From Pseudobacteroides sp. (lineage in GTDB: Bacteria > Bacillota > Clostridia > Acetivibrionales > DSM-2933), in the NCBI RefSeq assembly GCF_036567765.1, contig NZ_DATCTU010000074.1, positions 49,606-113,605 on the forward strand: a stretch of 64,000 nt of DNA, written 5' to 3'. Below the pieces are notes generated by a model, which saw only the letters and a list, made by a program, of their open reading frames with translations, ran no database searches and was not told where the DNA came from. How positions within the stretch are numbered: position 1 is the first letter of the stretch; each line of letters begins with the position of its first letter. The translations under genes were made by a program, and so were the position numbers. Shown piece after piece: positions 24,889-33,596 of the stretch.

Positions 24889-26292
24889 TTAAATTCGTTT
24901 CCACTTAACTCCCTGGGGCGTATCCTCAAGTACTATCCCCATATCTTTAAGCTTATCCCTAATCTCATCCGCCAACTTCCAGTTTTTATCCTTTCTGGCC
25001 TGCTGCCTGTTATTTATCAATTCCTCAATTTCACTATCCAGATTATTATTGTTTTCCTTTTGCAAAAGTCCCAGTACGCTTCCAAGCTCCTTTAAAAGCT
25101 CTTTTGAATAAACAAGACTGCCGTAGGAAACCTCATTGCCGGAATTCACAAAGGAGTTTATCTCTCTTACCATATCAAACAGAGCTGCAAGTGCATCTGC
25201 TGTATTTAAATCGTCATCCATCGCATCAATAAACTTACCCTTATACGATAAAAGCTCATTTTTGTAGTTTTCATTGATATCCCCAGCTTCTGATGCAGCT
25301 TTGTTTCCCAACAGGTAGTTCAAGTTTTCAAGGCAGGTGTAGAGCCTTTCAAGACCGGACTTTGCCTGTTCTAGAAGATCATCACTAAAGTTTATGGGGC
25401 TTCTGTAATGTGCGGAAAGCATAAAAAACCTTATAACCTCATAGTCATATTTCTTAACTATATCCCTCACAGTAAAAAAGTTATTTTTTGATTTGGCCAT
25501 CTTCTCATTATTGACATTAATAAACCCGTTATGCAGCCAATATAACGCAAAAGGCTTTCCTGTAGCAGCTTCGCTCTGTGCAATTTCATTTTCATGGTGA
25601 GGGAACGTCAGGTCCAGGCCTCCACTGTGAATATCAATTGTTTCCCCCAAGTATCTCATGGACATGGCAGAGCATTCGATATGCCATCCGGGGCGTCCCA
25701 TACCCCATGGGCTCTCCCATGCCGGCTCGTTAGGCTTTTGAGCTTTCCAGAGTGCAAAATCCATCGGGTCACGCTTTCTCTCATCAACGCTTATTCTTGC
25801 TCCTGCCTCAAGATCGTCAAGGCTGTGCTGGGACAACTTTCCGTACTCCCTAAAGCTTTTGGTGTTAAAATATACATCCCCGTCTATATTGTATGCAAAA
25901 CCCTTATCCTCCAGCTTCTTAATAAGGTCAATAATCGCATCGATATTTTCTGTAGCCTTTGGATGCACCGTAGCTTCGGCTATTCCAAGTCCCTTTGCAT
26001 CAATGAAATACTCATCAATGAACCTATCAGCCAGTTCCTTAACTGTAATTCCTTCCTGATTGGCCTTGTTTATCATTTTGTCATCTATATCGGTAAAATT
26101 TTGTACAAATGTTACATCGTAGCCCTTATATGCAAGGTACCTTCTTAAAGTGTCAAAAACAATAAAAGGTCTGGCATTTCCGAGATGAAAATAATTGTAA
26201 ACGGTTGGTCCGCATGAATACATTTTTACCTTATTTGGCTCTAAAGGCTTAAACTCTTCCTTTTTTCTAGTCATAGTGTTAAACAACTTCAT
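24889..26292 (-). CDS. cysS: Cysteinyl-tRNA synthetase
   Basis: A 467-aa class I synthetase of full length. [17 protein letters not shown] gives the zinc cysteine and the HIGH-equivalent HLGN. Further zinc ligands lie in ECSAMS and [11 protein letters not shown], and KMAKSKNNF is the KMSKS loop. It charges tRNA-Cys. It follows cysE in the same T-box-controlled operon. AAGGGAG precedes the ATG. Confidence 0.97.
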   Translation of the reverse strand: MKLFNTMTRKKEEFKPLEPNKVKMYSCGPTVYNYFHLGNARPFIVFDTLRRYLAYKGYDVTFVQNFTDIDDKMINKANQEGITVKELADRFIDEYFIDAKGLGIAEATVHPKATENIDAIIDLIKKLEDKGFAYNIDGDVYFNTKSFREYGKLSQHSLDDLEAGARISVDERKRDPMDFALWKAQKPNEPAWESPWGMGRPGWHIECSAMSMRYLGETIDIHSGGLDLTFPHHENEIAQSEAATGKPFALYWLHNGFINVNNEKMAKSKNNFFTVRDIVKKYDYEVIRFFMLSAHYRSPINFSDDLLEQAKSGLERLYTCLENLNYLLGNKAASEAGDINENYKNELLSYKGKFIDAMDDDLNTADALAALFDMVREINSFVNSGNEVSYGSLVYSKELLKELGSVLGLLQKENNNNLDSEIEELINNRQQARKDKNWKLADEIRDKLKDMGIVLEDTPQGVKWKRI

Positions 26293-26344
26293 AAATTAAT
26301 TCTCCCTTCGTCCTCTAAAATGATCTGTATTTAAAATGTAAGAT

Positions 26345-27049
26345 CTATTCCAAGTCACACTGTTCAAATCTCTCATATGTCATTTTCTTAAGCTCTTTTC
26401 TAAAGTGCACATTGTCTTCTCCTTCGTGGAGCTTCTCAATGTATTCTATTCTTGCCCTCATTCTGCAAAGCTCCTGAGCTATCGGGTCACCAATATGGAT
26501 CTGGTCTAATTCGAAAGATGGAACAATCTTCTCATCGCCTTTCCTAACAGGCCTTGCCGGAACCCCTACAACAGTTGTATTGGGTTCAACCTCTCTCAGC
26601 ACTACTGCGTTTGCACCAATCCTGGCATTATCTCCGACTTTAAATGGACCCAATATTTTAACACCTGCACTTATGAGGACATTGTTACCTATAGTTGGGT
26701 GACGTTTTCCCTTATCCTTACCGGTACCGCCAAGGGTAACCCCATGGTATATTGTACAGTTGTCTCCGATCTCCGCTGTTTCGCCCACAACAACTCCCAT
26801 GCCGTGATCAATAAAAAGCCCTCTTCCTATTTTTGCACCAGGATGTATTTCTACTCCAGTCAGGAATCTTGAAATCTGTGAAATTAAACGTGCAATAAAA
26901 AATAAATTTCTTTTGTAAAACCAGTGAGCTATTCTGTAATTAAATATGGCATGAAAACCCGGGTAAAGGATAATTACCTCCAGAATGCTTTTGGCTGCCG
27001 GATCTCTACGTGCAATACTTCTTGCATCATTAATCAATTCCTTAATCAT
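26345..27049 (-). CDS. cysE: Serine O-acetyltransferase
   Basis: A 234-aa left-handed parallel beta-helix acetyltransferase. Hexapeptide repeats run from ~65 (GVEIHPGAKIGRGLFIDHG) through VVVGETAEIGDNCTIYHGVT to NTTVVGVPARPV, with the catalytic His in IDHGMG and YHGVTLGG. It makes O-acetylserine, the precursor of cysteine. ATG 27049 has GAGG 8 nt upstream. The Cys T-box precedes it, so cysteine making and tRNA-Cys charging rise together when tRNA-Cys is uncharged. Confidence 0.97.
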   Translation of the reverse strand: MIKELINDARSIARRDPAAKSILEVIILYPGFHAIFNYRIAHWFYKRNLFFIARLISQISRFLTGVEIHPGAKIGRGLFIDHGMGVVVGETAEIGDNCTIYHGVTLGGTGKDKGKRHPTIGNNVLISAGVKILGPFKVGDNARIGANAVVLREVEPNTTVVGVPARPVRKGDEKIVPSFELDQIHIGDPIAQELCRMRARIEYIEKLHEGEDNVHFRKELKKMTYERFEQCDLE

Positions 27050-27114
27050 AATCAAAACCTCACTTAATAATATTACGATACAGAATAGATCATAATTTCC
27101 TAAATATCAAATAG

Positions 27115-27356
27115 AAAACCCGCCTCTATGCTCATATAGAGGCGGGTTTAACCGCGGTTCCACTCTAATTCAGGAATAAACCTATCTTAAATAGCATAAC
27201 GGTGCTTCTCCGTGAAAGCCTATTTTAATTCAGCTCCAAATTCATGGGTGCACTTCACAATAAAATAGTCTGAAACTGTTTTCAGCCTAACCGGTTACAA
27301 TCCGCGGTTATCAGTTTCTCTCTGAAGCCATTTTAAGGCTACTCTCCCAATCATCA
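27115..27356 (-). promoter_or_regulatory. Cys-specific T-box riboswitch of cysE-cysS
   Basis: Between gltX and cysE the minus strand carries the T-box core AGAGTGGAACCGCGG (around 27150-27166). A perfect 13-bp terminator stem follows (27117-27129 with 27136-27148), then TTTTCTATTT. In stem I the candidate specifier is TGC (27250-27252) in GAAGTGCACC, a cysteine codon, which matches the genes controlled. Uncharged tRNA-Cys would favour the antiterminator. Confidence 0.92.
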
Positions 27357-27418
27357 TCTTTAATATATTTAATACAATCTATTTTATCAAATTAATATGG
27401 GTTATGCAATTAGCCCCA

Positions 27419-28867
27419 TCACTTTGATGATTTTATTCTTTTAATTATACCATCTTTTCCGAGTATGGCAATTATGTCGTAGAGTTCAGGTCCGTGCATT
27501 TTCCCGGTAAGAGCTATACGTATGGGCATGAAAAGGTTTTTGCCCTTGATGCCGGTTTCCTTTTGAATGACTTTAAAAATCCCTTTTCCGAATTCCTCGT
27601 CAATAATTTCAGCTTCCTGCACCTTGTTCACAAAAACATCAAGAAGCCCGGGGACCTGCTCACCCTTCATTATCTCCATGGTCTCTTCATTCTCGGGTGT
27701 CACGTCATCATCAAAGAATATTTTAAGCTTGGCAGGAACTTCAGCCATATAGGATATGCCATCCTTTATGCTGGCTATCATTTTGCAGATCCTGTCATTC
27801 TCCTCCTTTGAAATATCATCACTTATATAGCCGGCCTTTTTAAGCTGGGGTATGGCAAGCTCTGTAACATACTCAACCGATGCTGCTTTTATATATTGAG
27901 AATTCATCCAGTTTAGTTTGTTTATATCAAAAACCGCAGGGTTTTTTGATACCCTGTTGAGGGAAAACTGAGAAATCAACTGGTCCATATTAAATATTTC
28001 TTCTTCGCTTTCAGGGGACCATCCTAGTAAAGCAAGAAAATTGACTATTGCCTCAGGCAAATATCCCTGATCCCTGTACTGCTCTACCCATGTGGAGCCG
28101 TGCCTTTTGCTCATTTTTGTGTGATCATGGCCCAATATCAACGATACATGTGCAAATTCAGGCTTTTCAAAACCAAGTGCATCATATATGAGTATTTGCC
28201 TAGGTGTGTTGGATAAGTGCTCCTCCGCCCTTATGACATGGGTTATTTCCATCAGGTGATCATCGATAACAACGGCAAAGTTGTATACAGGAATTCCATC
28301 CGATTTCACAATAATAAAATCTCCAACACCATTGCTGTCAAATTCTACATTGCCTCTAACCTTGTCATTAACTGTTATTGTTTCATTGAGGGGAACCTTA
28401 AATCTTATTGTATACCTTTTGCCCTCTGCAATATTTTGCTGTATCTGTTCGCTTGTAAGGTGACTGCACTTTCCAAGATACCTTGGAAGCTCGCCCTTCT
28501 CTTCCAGCATTTTTCTATCAGCATCTAATTCCTCTTGGGAACAGAAGCATCTGTATGCCTTACCGCTCTCTAAAAGCTGATCTACAAATTTGTTATATAC
28601 ATCCTTACGCTCAGTTGATCTATAGGGTCCATTATCACCGCCAACATCTATTCCTTCATCCCAATTGATGCCAAGCCATCTTAAATCGTTTATTATAACC
28701 TGCTCAGACTCGTATGAAGAACGTGCTAAATCAGTGTCTTCAATCCTGACAAGAAATTTGCCGTTGTTGTTCTTTGCATAAAGGTAATTGAACAAAGCGG
28801 TTCTGGCTCCTCCTATATGTAGATGCCCGGTAGGGCTTGGTGCAAATCGTACTTTTATTTGTTTCAT
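27419..28867 (-). CDS. gltX: Glutamyl-tRNA synthetase
   Basis: A 482-aa class Ib synthetase. The HIGH motif is in PSPTGHLHIGGART (residues 10-23) and KMSKRHGS is the KMSKS loop. RAEEHLSNTPRQ marks the Glu/Gln subfamily. The full anticodon-binding C-terminal domain is present. In most Clostridia this enzyme charges tRNA-Glu and often tRNA-Gln for later amidation. GGAG is 7 nt before the ATG. It begins the conserved block that ends at sigH. Confidence 0.97.
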   Translation of the reverse strand: MKQIKVRFAPSPTGHLHIGGARTALFNYLYAKNNNGKFLVRIEDTDLARSSYESEQVIINDLRWLGINWDEGIDVGGDNGPYRSTERKDVYNKFVDQLLESGKAYRCFCSQEELDADRKMLEEKGELPRYLGKCSHLTSEQIQQNIAEGKRYTIRFKVPLNETITVNDKVRGNVEFDSNGVGDFIIVKSDGIPVYNFAVVIDDHLMEITHVIRAEEHLSNTPRQILIYDALGFEKPEFAHVSLILGHDHTKMSKRHGSTWVEQYRDQGYLPEAIVNFLALLGWSPESEEEIFNMDQLISQFSLNRVSKNPAVFDINKLNWMNSQYIKAASVEYVTELAIPQLKKAGYISDDISKEENDRICKMIASIKDGISYMAEVPAKLKIFFDDDVTPENEETMEIMKGEQVPGLLDVFVNKVQEAEIIDEEFGKGIFKVIQKETGIKGKNLFMPIRIALTGKMHGPELYDIIAILGKDGIIKRIKSSK

Positions 28868-29114
28868 TTGCTTTCTCCTCTCAGCATATGTTCTGCAACA
28901 ATCATTTTGCTATTGAAAATTGTTCCATAACACCTTTCTTCCTTTAAATTAACTTAAGGAATGACTAAAATATAACCTCATATAATTTTATCTATAATAT
29001 TATATATAAAATTATAATTTTATACAATTATATTGTATACCTTTTCATACTGAATAATTTTTCAAGTAACTGTTAACACTATTTATGAATCTAAATATGA
29101 AAGGATGTTGTATA

Positions 29115-29477
29115 ATGGCTAATCAATACGCAAAGACAGGCGATGTAGGAATTATGCATCTAGTATTAAGGCTGGTATCTAGTATTGTAATTCTTGGAAT
29201 TACAGCCTTCCTTACTCCCGGATTTGCGATAAATGGAATGTGGCCGCTTGTGTTTGGAGCTGTTATTTTAGCGGTTCTGGATTATTTGGCTCTACGTTTT
29301 TTAAACTTAAATGCATCTCCGTTCGGTAGAGGAATATCAGGTTTTATACTGGCTGCAGTAATAATATATGTAACTCAATACTTTGTACCCGGATATAGCG
29401 TATCGTATTTTGGAGCTATAGTAGGTGCTTTGGTTTACGGTATTGTTGATGCTGTTATCCCTGGAAAAGGGATGTAA
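29115..29477 (+). CDS. YvlD-like four-helix membrane protein (phage holin 4_2 family)
   Basis: A 120-aa protein with four membrane segments and the conserved turn FLTPGFAINGMWPLVFGAV, as in the YvlD/holin_4_2 family. In Bacillus the relative is part of an envelope-stress operon; exact function is unknown. ATG 29115 follows AAGGA by 9 nt; ATG 29085 lacks a site. The last residues turn basic (PGKGM). Confidence 0.85.
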   Translation: MANQYAKTGDVGIMHLVLRLVSSIVILGITAFLTPGFAINGMWPLVFGAVILAVLDYLALRFLNLNASPFGRGISGFILAAVIIYVTQYFVPGYSVSYFGAIVGALVYGIVDAVIPGKGM

Positions 29478-29718
29478 TTTTAAAAATTGTAAAAACCCTT
29501 ATGCCCCTCAGATAAGCTAAAGTATATTTGCACTGCAAATTCCTTCTTACAAGTCTCTGGGGCATTTAATCCCCTGGCTCTACTAACTCCACGATTTCCT
29601 AGACATTGAAAAAATTGGTCTATTCCTTAATAAATAATTTGCCGATTAAATTAATATGTGTTTAATATAGCAATCAAGTTGGATTTGGGTGTCGATTTAT
29701 TTACATTATAGGAATGTA
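29478..29718. other. Noncoding region with a long-range hairpin
   Basis: ATGCCCC (29501-29507) can pair with GGGGCAT (29559-29565). Inside the loop ATTTGC (29526-29531) pairs with GCAAAT (29535-29540). The outer stem is followed by TTTAATCCCC. It may terminate the preceding gene or form a separate structured RNA. Nothing else is recognisable before the promoter at 29719. Confidence 0.4.
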
Positions 29719-29747
29719 TTGACATTTTGTGCAATAAAATATATAAT
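29719..29747 (+). promoter_or_regulatory. Consensus sigma-A promoter
   Basis: TTGACA (29719-29724), 17 bp, TATAAT (29742-29747), a perfect match to the consensus. The predicted start is ~29754, more than 200 nt before the next gene, leaving room for a leader RNA or small RNA. Confidence 0.75.
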
Positions 29748-29880
29748 ACTAACTAGTATGAATAACAATATTATATATTTCCAGCCAATAGTGTTATCTT
29801 TTTTTCAAAAGGAAATTCCAGTGAACGGTCAAATAATATGACATCACAGTTTATAGTTTTAGCTTAAAGGCTAGACATAG

Positions 29881-29910
29881 ATAAAGATACTTAAATTAAG
29901 TATCTTTATT
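29881..29910 (+). terminator. Hairpin ending the leader downstream of the consensus promoter
   Basis: ATAAAGATACTT (29881-29892) and AAGTATCTTTAT (29898-29909) form a perfect 12-bp stem with a 5-nt loop. The 3' arm is T-rich, so it could terminate transcription about 155 nt after the promoter. Confidence 0.5.
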
Positions 29911-29981
29911 GTAAGTGCAAGCTGCTTCTTTGTCATCTCAGCTTTGCTTTAATTTTAAACTTTATACCAAGCAAAATCTTC

Positions 29982-30200
29982 ATGATCGCCAAACATCAAA
30001 ATTTACCAGACAAGGATGTGTATGTATTGAAAAGAGGAAACTCCCTGGAAAATAAGATACGGAAAAAGCAGGAAAAGGTTAACAGGTACATTAGTCTAAA
30101 CGGCATAGGTAACTCGGAGGAGCTTCTGGAATTAAGCAGAGAGCTTGATGTTTTAATTCTGAGCTGGTTGAAAAAGCAGAGCATTTCAGATAAAATATAA
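29982..30200 (+). CDS. Spo0E-like aspartyl-phosphate phosphatase
   Basis: A small protein (up to 72 aa) with two helices and the Spo0E signature SRELDVLI (usually SQELDxLI). Spo0E-type proteins remove phosphate from Spo0A and delay sporulation. The basic N-terminal ~25 residues are atypical and the ATG at 29982 has no ribosome binding site. A start at an internal TTG or GTG near 30018-30027, after AAGGA, is possible. Confidence 0.75.
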   Translation: MIAKHQNLPDKDVYVLKRGNSLENKIRKKQEKVNRYISLNGIGNSEELLELSRELDVLILSWLKKQSISDKI

Positions 30201-30252
30201 TATAAACAATACACAACTAGGAAAAAGTTAACAGGAAAGAGGCACCACACAA

Positions 30253-32076
30253 ATGAAAAGCTTAAAGTTAGCAGGTTTAATTATCATTGTTTTTTTATGC
30301 AACACATTATTCCTATCTGCAGGTTCAATAAATGTTTTCTATTCAATTGACAGTTCCACAGAGTTTGATAATGTTAAAGAAGTCTTTTCAACCAGCGACA
30401 ACAATATGTACTTTCAGTGGGCAAGGCTTGCCAGAAACAATGAAGATAAAATCCAGTTCACCACAAAATATTCCTTTGGAATAAGCAAATTTGATAATAG
30501 GTCTGAGTACGGAATCCCATACAAAACCGGAAATGAAGTTAAGGAAGAATATACTATAGTTTCGGGAGACAGCCTGTCAGCCATTGCGTCCAAATACGAA
30601 GTTCCCTATAAGCTACTTGGTGAGTTTAACAGTATAAGTGATTACAGCTCCATCAAAGTAGGACAAAAAATAAAAATTCCTTTACTTTCTTTGGATTTAA
30701 GCAAAAAGGATGAATACAAAACAATCAATCCAAAAGGAAATGCCTATCTTTCGGTATTTTTTGATGCTGCAGAATACAGCGATAAAAAGAACAGTGCCAT
30801 AGAGTTTTTAAACATGAGCGAAAGCTCGTGGCTTCAATACATAGTTGATCCTATATGTGAATCCCTGAGTACATTTGGCTTTGACGGAGTGGTTCTGGAT
30901 TTTGAAGGTTTCAGAGGCACAATAGAAAATAATACTTACAGCACCGATAAGAAAACCGGTCTGAAAGAAAAATACATAAAGTTTCTCACTCTTTTGAACA
31001 ATAAACTGGGCCAGAAAAAATTAATTGTAGTTATTCACCCTACTAATGTTTCAGGTTATTTTGACGGGTATGACATTCCTAAAATAAACAAGCTGGCAGA
31101 TTATCTAATATTAATGGCATATGACTTTCAAAGCTTTGAAAGATATACAGCATTAGGAAATACTCCCTCCGAGCTGGTGGGAAAAGTCAAAAATATAAGC
31201 TCCTCACCCTTGAGCCAGCCATATACAGAGCCTTATGACAAGGTAGAAGGTGCAGTAAATGATGCCTTTTCCAAAGGTGCAGCTCCGGAAAAAATTCTTC
31301 TTGGGATTAATATTGTTCCTGTGAAATGGATCAGGTATTCAAAAAATATAAACAACAAGCTTTATTACTATTATACATATAACAGGGTATCACTTGAGGA
31401 AGTTGAAAAAATGAGCTCTGATGAAGAAGTCTTAAAGGGTCCCATAGTAGCAAAAAAGCACATCCCTGCAAGCAAGCTTACTGAGGAAGAAAAGTCAAAA
31501 TTAAAGATAAACGGATCAGAAATAGATTCAGTTGAGTACCACTATGAATCACCTGAATCTATAAAGCTGAAGTATGAACTGCTTACAAAAAATAAAAAGC
31601 TTCCAGGTCTTACGGTATGGAGACTTGGAACCGGCAGCATACGAGTCTGGGAAAGCCTGTTTTCCATGTATGGGCCTTCAAACTCAGGAGATGTAACAAG
31701 CATTAACTTAAAGATAGGAAGTCCCATTATGAAGGTAAACGGCTCCGATTCAGAAATAGATCCAGGTCGTGGAACAGTGCCCATAATAAGCAGCTCCCGT
31801 ACCCTGGTGCCAATAAGAACAATTATCGAGGTTTTAGGCGGCAAAGTGGATTGGGATGATCAAAAGAAGGCCACAAAGCTTTCATATAAAGATATTGTCA
31901 TTTCACTCACCGTGTCAAGTAAAACCATGAATGTAAACGGAGTACCAAAAGAATCTGATGTAGCACCACAGATAATAAACGGAAGAACATATATGCCCCT
32001 AAGGTTTCTTCTTGAAAATCTGGGCTTAAAGGTTGATTGGAATGCACAAAGCCAGACCGTAACCATTATGCCTTAA
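30253..32076 (+). CDS. Secreted LysM / GH18-like / stalk-domain protein
   Basis: A 607-aa exported protein. The signal peptide spans residues 1-24. A LysM repeat at ~97-142 (YTIVSGDSLSAIASKY) binds peptidoglycan. A GH18-like barrel follows with FDGVVLDFEGF, giving the D..DxE catalytic signature, and MAYDF. The last ~115 residues are a copper-amine-oxidase-like stalk domain (SRTLVPIRTIIEVLGG, GRTYMPLRFLLENLGL). It resembles spore-cortex or cell-wall glycosidases such as YdhD/SleL. It is in one direction with the Spo0E-like gene 52 bp upstream. Confidence 0.88.
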   Translation: MKSLKLAGLIIIVFLCNTLFLSAGSINVFYSIDSSTEFDNVKEVFSTSDNNMYFQWARLARNNEDKIQFTTKYSFGISKFDNRSEYGIPYKTGNEVKEEYTIVSGDSLSAIASKYEVPYKLLGEFNSISDYSSIKVGQKIKIPLLSLDLSKKDEYKTINPKGNAYLSVFFDAAEYSDKKNSAIEFLNMSESSWLQYIVDPICESLSTFGFDGVVLDFEGFRGTIENNTYSTDKKTGLKEKYIKFLTLLNNKLGQKKLIVVIHPTNVSGYFDGYDIPKINKLADYLILMAYDFQSFERYTALGNTPSELVGKVKNISSSPLSQPYTEPYDKVEGAVNDAFSKGAAPEKILLGINIVPVKWIRYSKNINNKLYYYYTYNRVSLEEVEKMSSDEEVLKGPIVAKKHIPASKLTEEEKSKLKINGSEIDSVEYHYESPESIKLKYELLTKNKKLPGLTVWRLGTGSIRVWESLFSMYGPSNSGDVTSINLKIGSPIMKVNGSDSEIDPGRGTVPIISSSRTLVPIRTIIEVLGGKVDWDDQKKATKLSYKDIVISLTVSSKTMNVNGVPKESDVAPQIINGRTYMPLRFLLENLGLKVDWNAQSQTVTIMP

Positions 32077-32105
32077 TATATTAGTTATAGACTATCATCA
32101 CTCTT

Positions 32106-32143
32106 GGCTTGGTATCTTTTTTCAAGGATATCAAGCCTTTTTA
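32106..32143 (+). terminator. Factor-independent terminator
   Basis: GGCTTGGTATC pairs with GATATCAAGCC (one G-T pair) across a 10-nt loop and is followed by TTTTTATTTC. It ends the stalk-domain protein transcript. Confidence 0.75.
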
Positions 32144-32222
32144 TTTCAATGAAGTTCCCCCATATCAAACAATGTTGCAAACCACTTTGATCATGTCCTG
32201 CTATAGACATTAAAAACAGATA

Positions 32223-32279
32223 TTTACAAACCAAATTATATATGATATTATACTAGTGTACTATTTGATATAGTACACT
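32223..32279 (+). promoter_or_regulatory. Promoter and palindromic operator of the GntR-ABC operon
   Basis: TTTACA (32223-32228), 17 bp, TATTAT (32246-32251). Immediately after lies a perfect inverted repeat, AGTGTACTAT (32255-32264) and ATAGTACACT (32270-32279), with a 5-bp centre. It covers the predicted start site and is the likely binding site of the YtrA-type repressor encoded next. Confidence 0.8.
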
Positions 32280-32304
32280 CAATACACTTTATTGCGGGGT
32301 ACAG

Positions 32305-32685
32305 ATGTTAAATATTGATCCTAGAAGCAGCAAACCTATTTATGAGCAAATAATAGATGAGATCAAAGCAAATATTGTTAAGGGCACCCTGAAGCCTGGC
32401 GAAAAACTGCCTTCTGTAAGAGAGCTTTCAAAAATAATAACTGTTAACCCAAATACAGTCAGCAAAGCTTATTCCGAACTGGAGCGTCAGAAGGTTATAG
32501 ATACCGTATCAGGCAGAGGCACCTTTGTATCTTCCAACTATATACCTAAGGATGATGATGACAGGCTTTGTAAAATTAAAAGCTCTATAAAAGATGCAAT
32601 TATTGAAGCCTATTATATAGGGCTTGGCAAAGACGACATTATGCGTATTGTTGATGAAGCATATAAAGCTATGGAAGGAGAGTAA
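32305..32685 (+). CDS. GntR-family regulator, YtrA subfamily
   Basis: A 126-aa repressor. The N-terminal winged helix has the GntR signature PIYEQIIDEIKANIVKG and GEKLPSVRELSKIITVNPNTVSKAY. The short helical C-terminus, ~45 residues without a ligand-binding domain, is typical of the YtrA subfamily. These usually repress the ABC transporter operon they head, often cell-wall-antibiotic responsive. It is followed by an ABC ATPase at 5 bp. Confidence 0.92.
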   Translation: MLNIDPRSSKPIYEQIIDEIKANIVKGTLKPGEKLPSVRELSKIITVNPNTVSKAYSELERQKVIDTVSGRGTFVSSNYIPKDDDDRLCKIKSSIKDAIIEAYYIGLGKDDIMRIVDEAYKAMEGE

Positions 32686-32690
32686 TTAAT

Positions 32691-33596
32691 TTGATTGAAA
32701 TTTGCAATGTAAGTAAAAAGATCCACAGCCGCGAAATATTAAAGGATGTAAGCTTTACAGTAAAGAAGGGAAGTATTACTGTTCTCATAGGCCCTAACGG
32801 TGCAGGAAAAACGTCTTTACTAAAAACCGTTACAGGTATCTGGTTACCCGACAAAGGCTATGTCACGGTAAACGGACAGCAGGTCTATGAAAATCCAGAT
32901 ATTAAAGCCAAAATGGGTTTTGTGCCCGATTCAAGCCACTACTACGAAACATTCAAGGTAAGAGAAATATTAGAAATGTACAAATTCTCATACAGTGAAT
33001 TTGATTTAAAGCGGTATGAGGGGCTAAACAGGACTTTTCAAATTAGTTTGGACAAAAGAATACGCGAGCTGTCAAAGGGCAATAAAACAAGGCTTTCCAT
33101 AATGCTAAATTTATGCACAATGCCCTATGTACTGGTACTTGACGAGCCTACCTCAGGCCTGGATCCTGTTGCTAAGAAGCAGTTTTGGCAGGTCCTCATA
33201 GATGATGTGGCAGAAAGGCAAACATCGGTTATAATTTCATCACACAACCTTGTGGATATGGAAAAGGTATGCGATTCAATTGTTCTTATGGATAAGGGCA
33301 GCATTACTTATAAAGGTGATCTGGATGATTTGAAAAGAACGGTAAAAAAGCTGCAGGTAGTTTTTAGCACCGAGTGTCCTGAAGCTGTATTAAAAAGCAA
33401 AGATGTCTGTTCTGTCAATAAAATAGGCAGTATATACTACTTGACAGTCAAAAACTATTCAGATGCTTTTGAGAAAATGATCAAATCCTGCGGCATTTCT
33501 ATGATAGAAGAAATAGATATAACCCTTGAAGAAATATTTGTCAGCATATATGGAGGTGAAGGTTTTCATGAAGGTGAACAAAGCATTGCTCTATAA
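32691..33596 (+). CDS. ABC transporter ATP-binding protein (YtrB-like)
   Basis: A 301-aa ATPase. Walker A is GPNGAGKTS, the signature is LSKGNKTRLS (a variant of LSGGQ) and Walker B is VLVLDEPTSGLDP, with the switch His in IISSHNL. The C-terminal ~85 residues are an extension common in export ATPases. TTG start, 8 nt after AAGGAGAG. It pairs with the overlapping permease gene. Confidence 0.92.
   Translation: MIEICNVSKKIHSREILKDVSFTVKKGSITVLIGPNGAGKTSLLKTVTGIWLPDKGYVTVNGQQVYENPDIKAKMGFVPDSSHYYETFKVREILEMYKFSYSEFDLKRYEGLNRTFQISLDKRIRELSKGNKTRLSIMLNLCTMPYVLVLDEPTSGLDPVAKKQFWQVLIDDVAERQTSVIISSHNLVDMEKVCDSIVLMDKGSITYKGDLDDLKRTVKKLQVVFSTECPEAVLKSKDVCSVNKIGSIYYLTVKNYSDAFEKMIKSCGISMIEEIDITLEEIFVSIYGGEGFHEGEQSIAL

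Noticed and set aside
25594..26148. 184-codon plus-strand frame inside cysS
   Set aside because: It is an antisense shadow of a highly conserved synthetase with no initiation signal.
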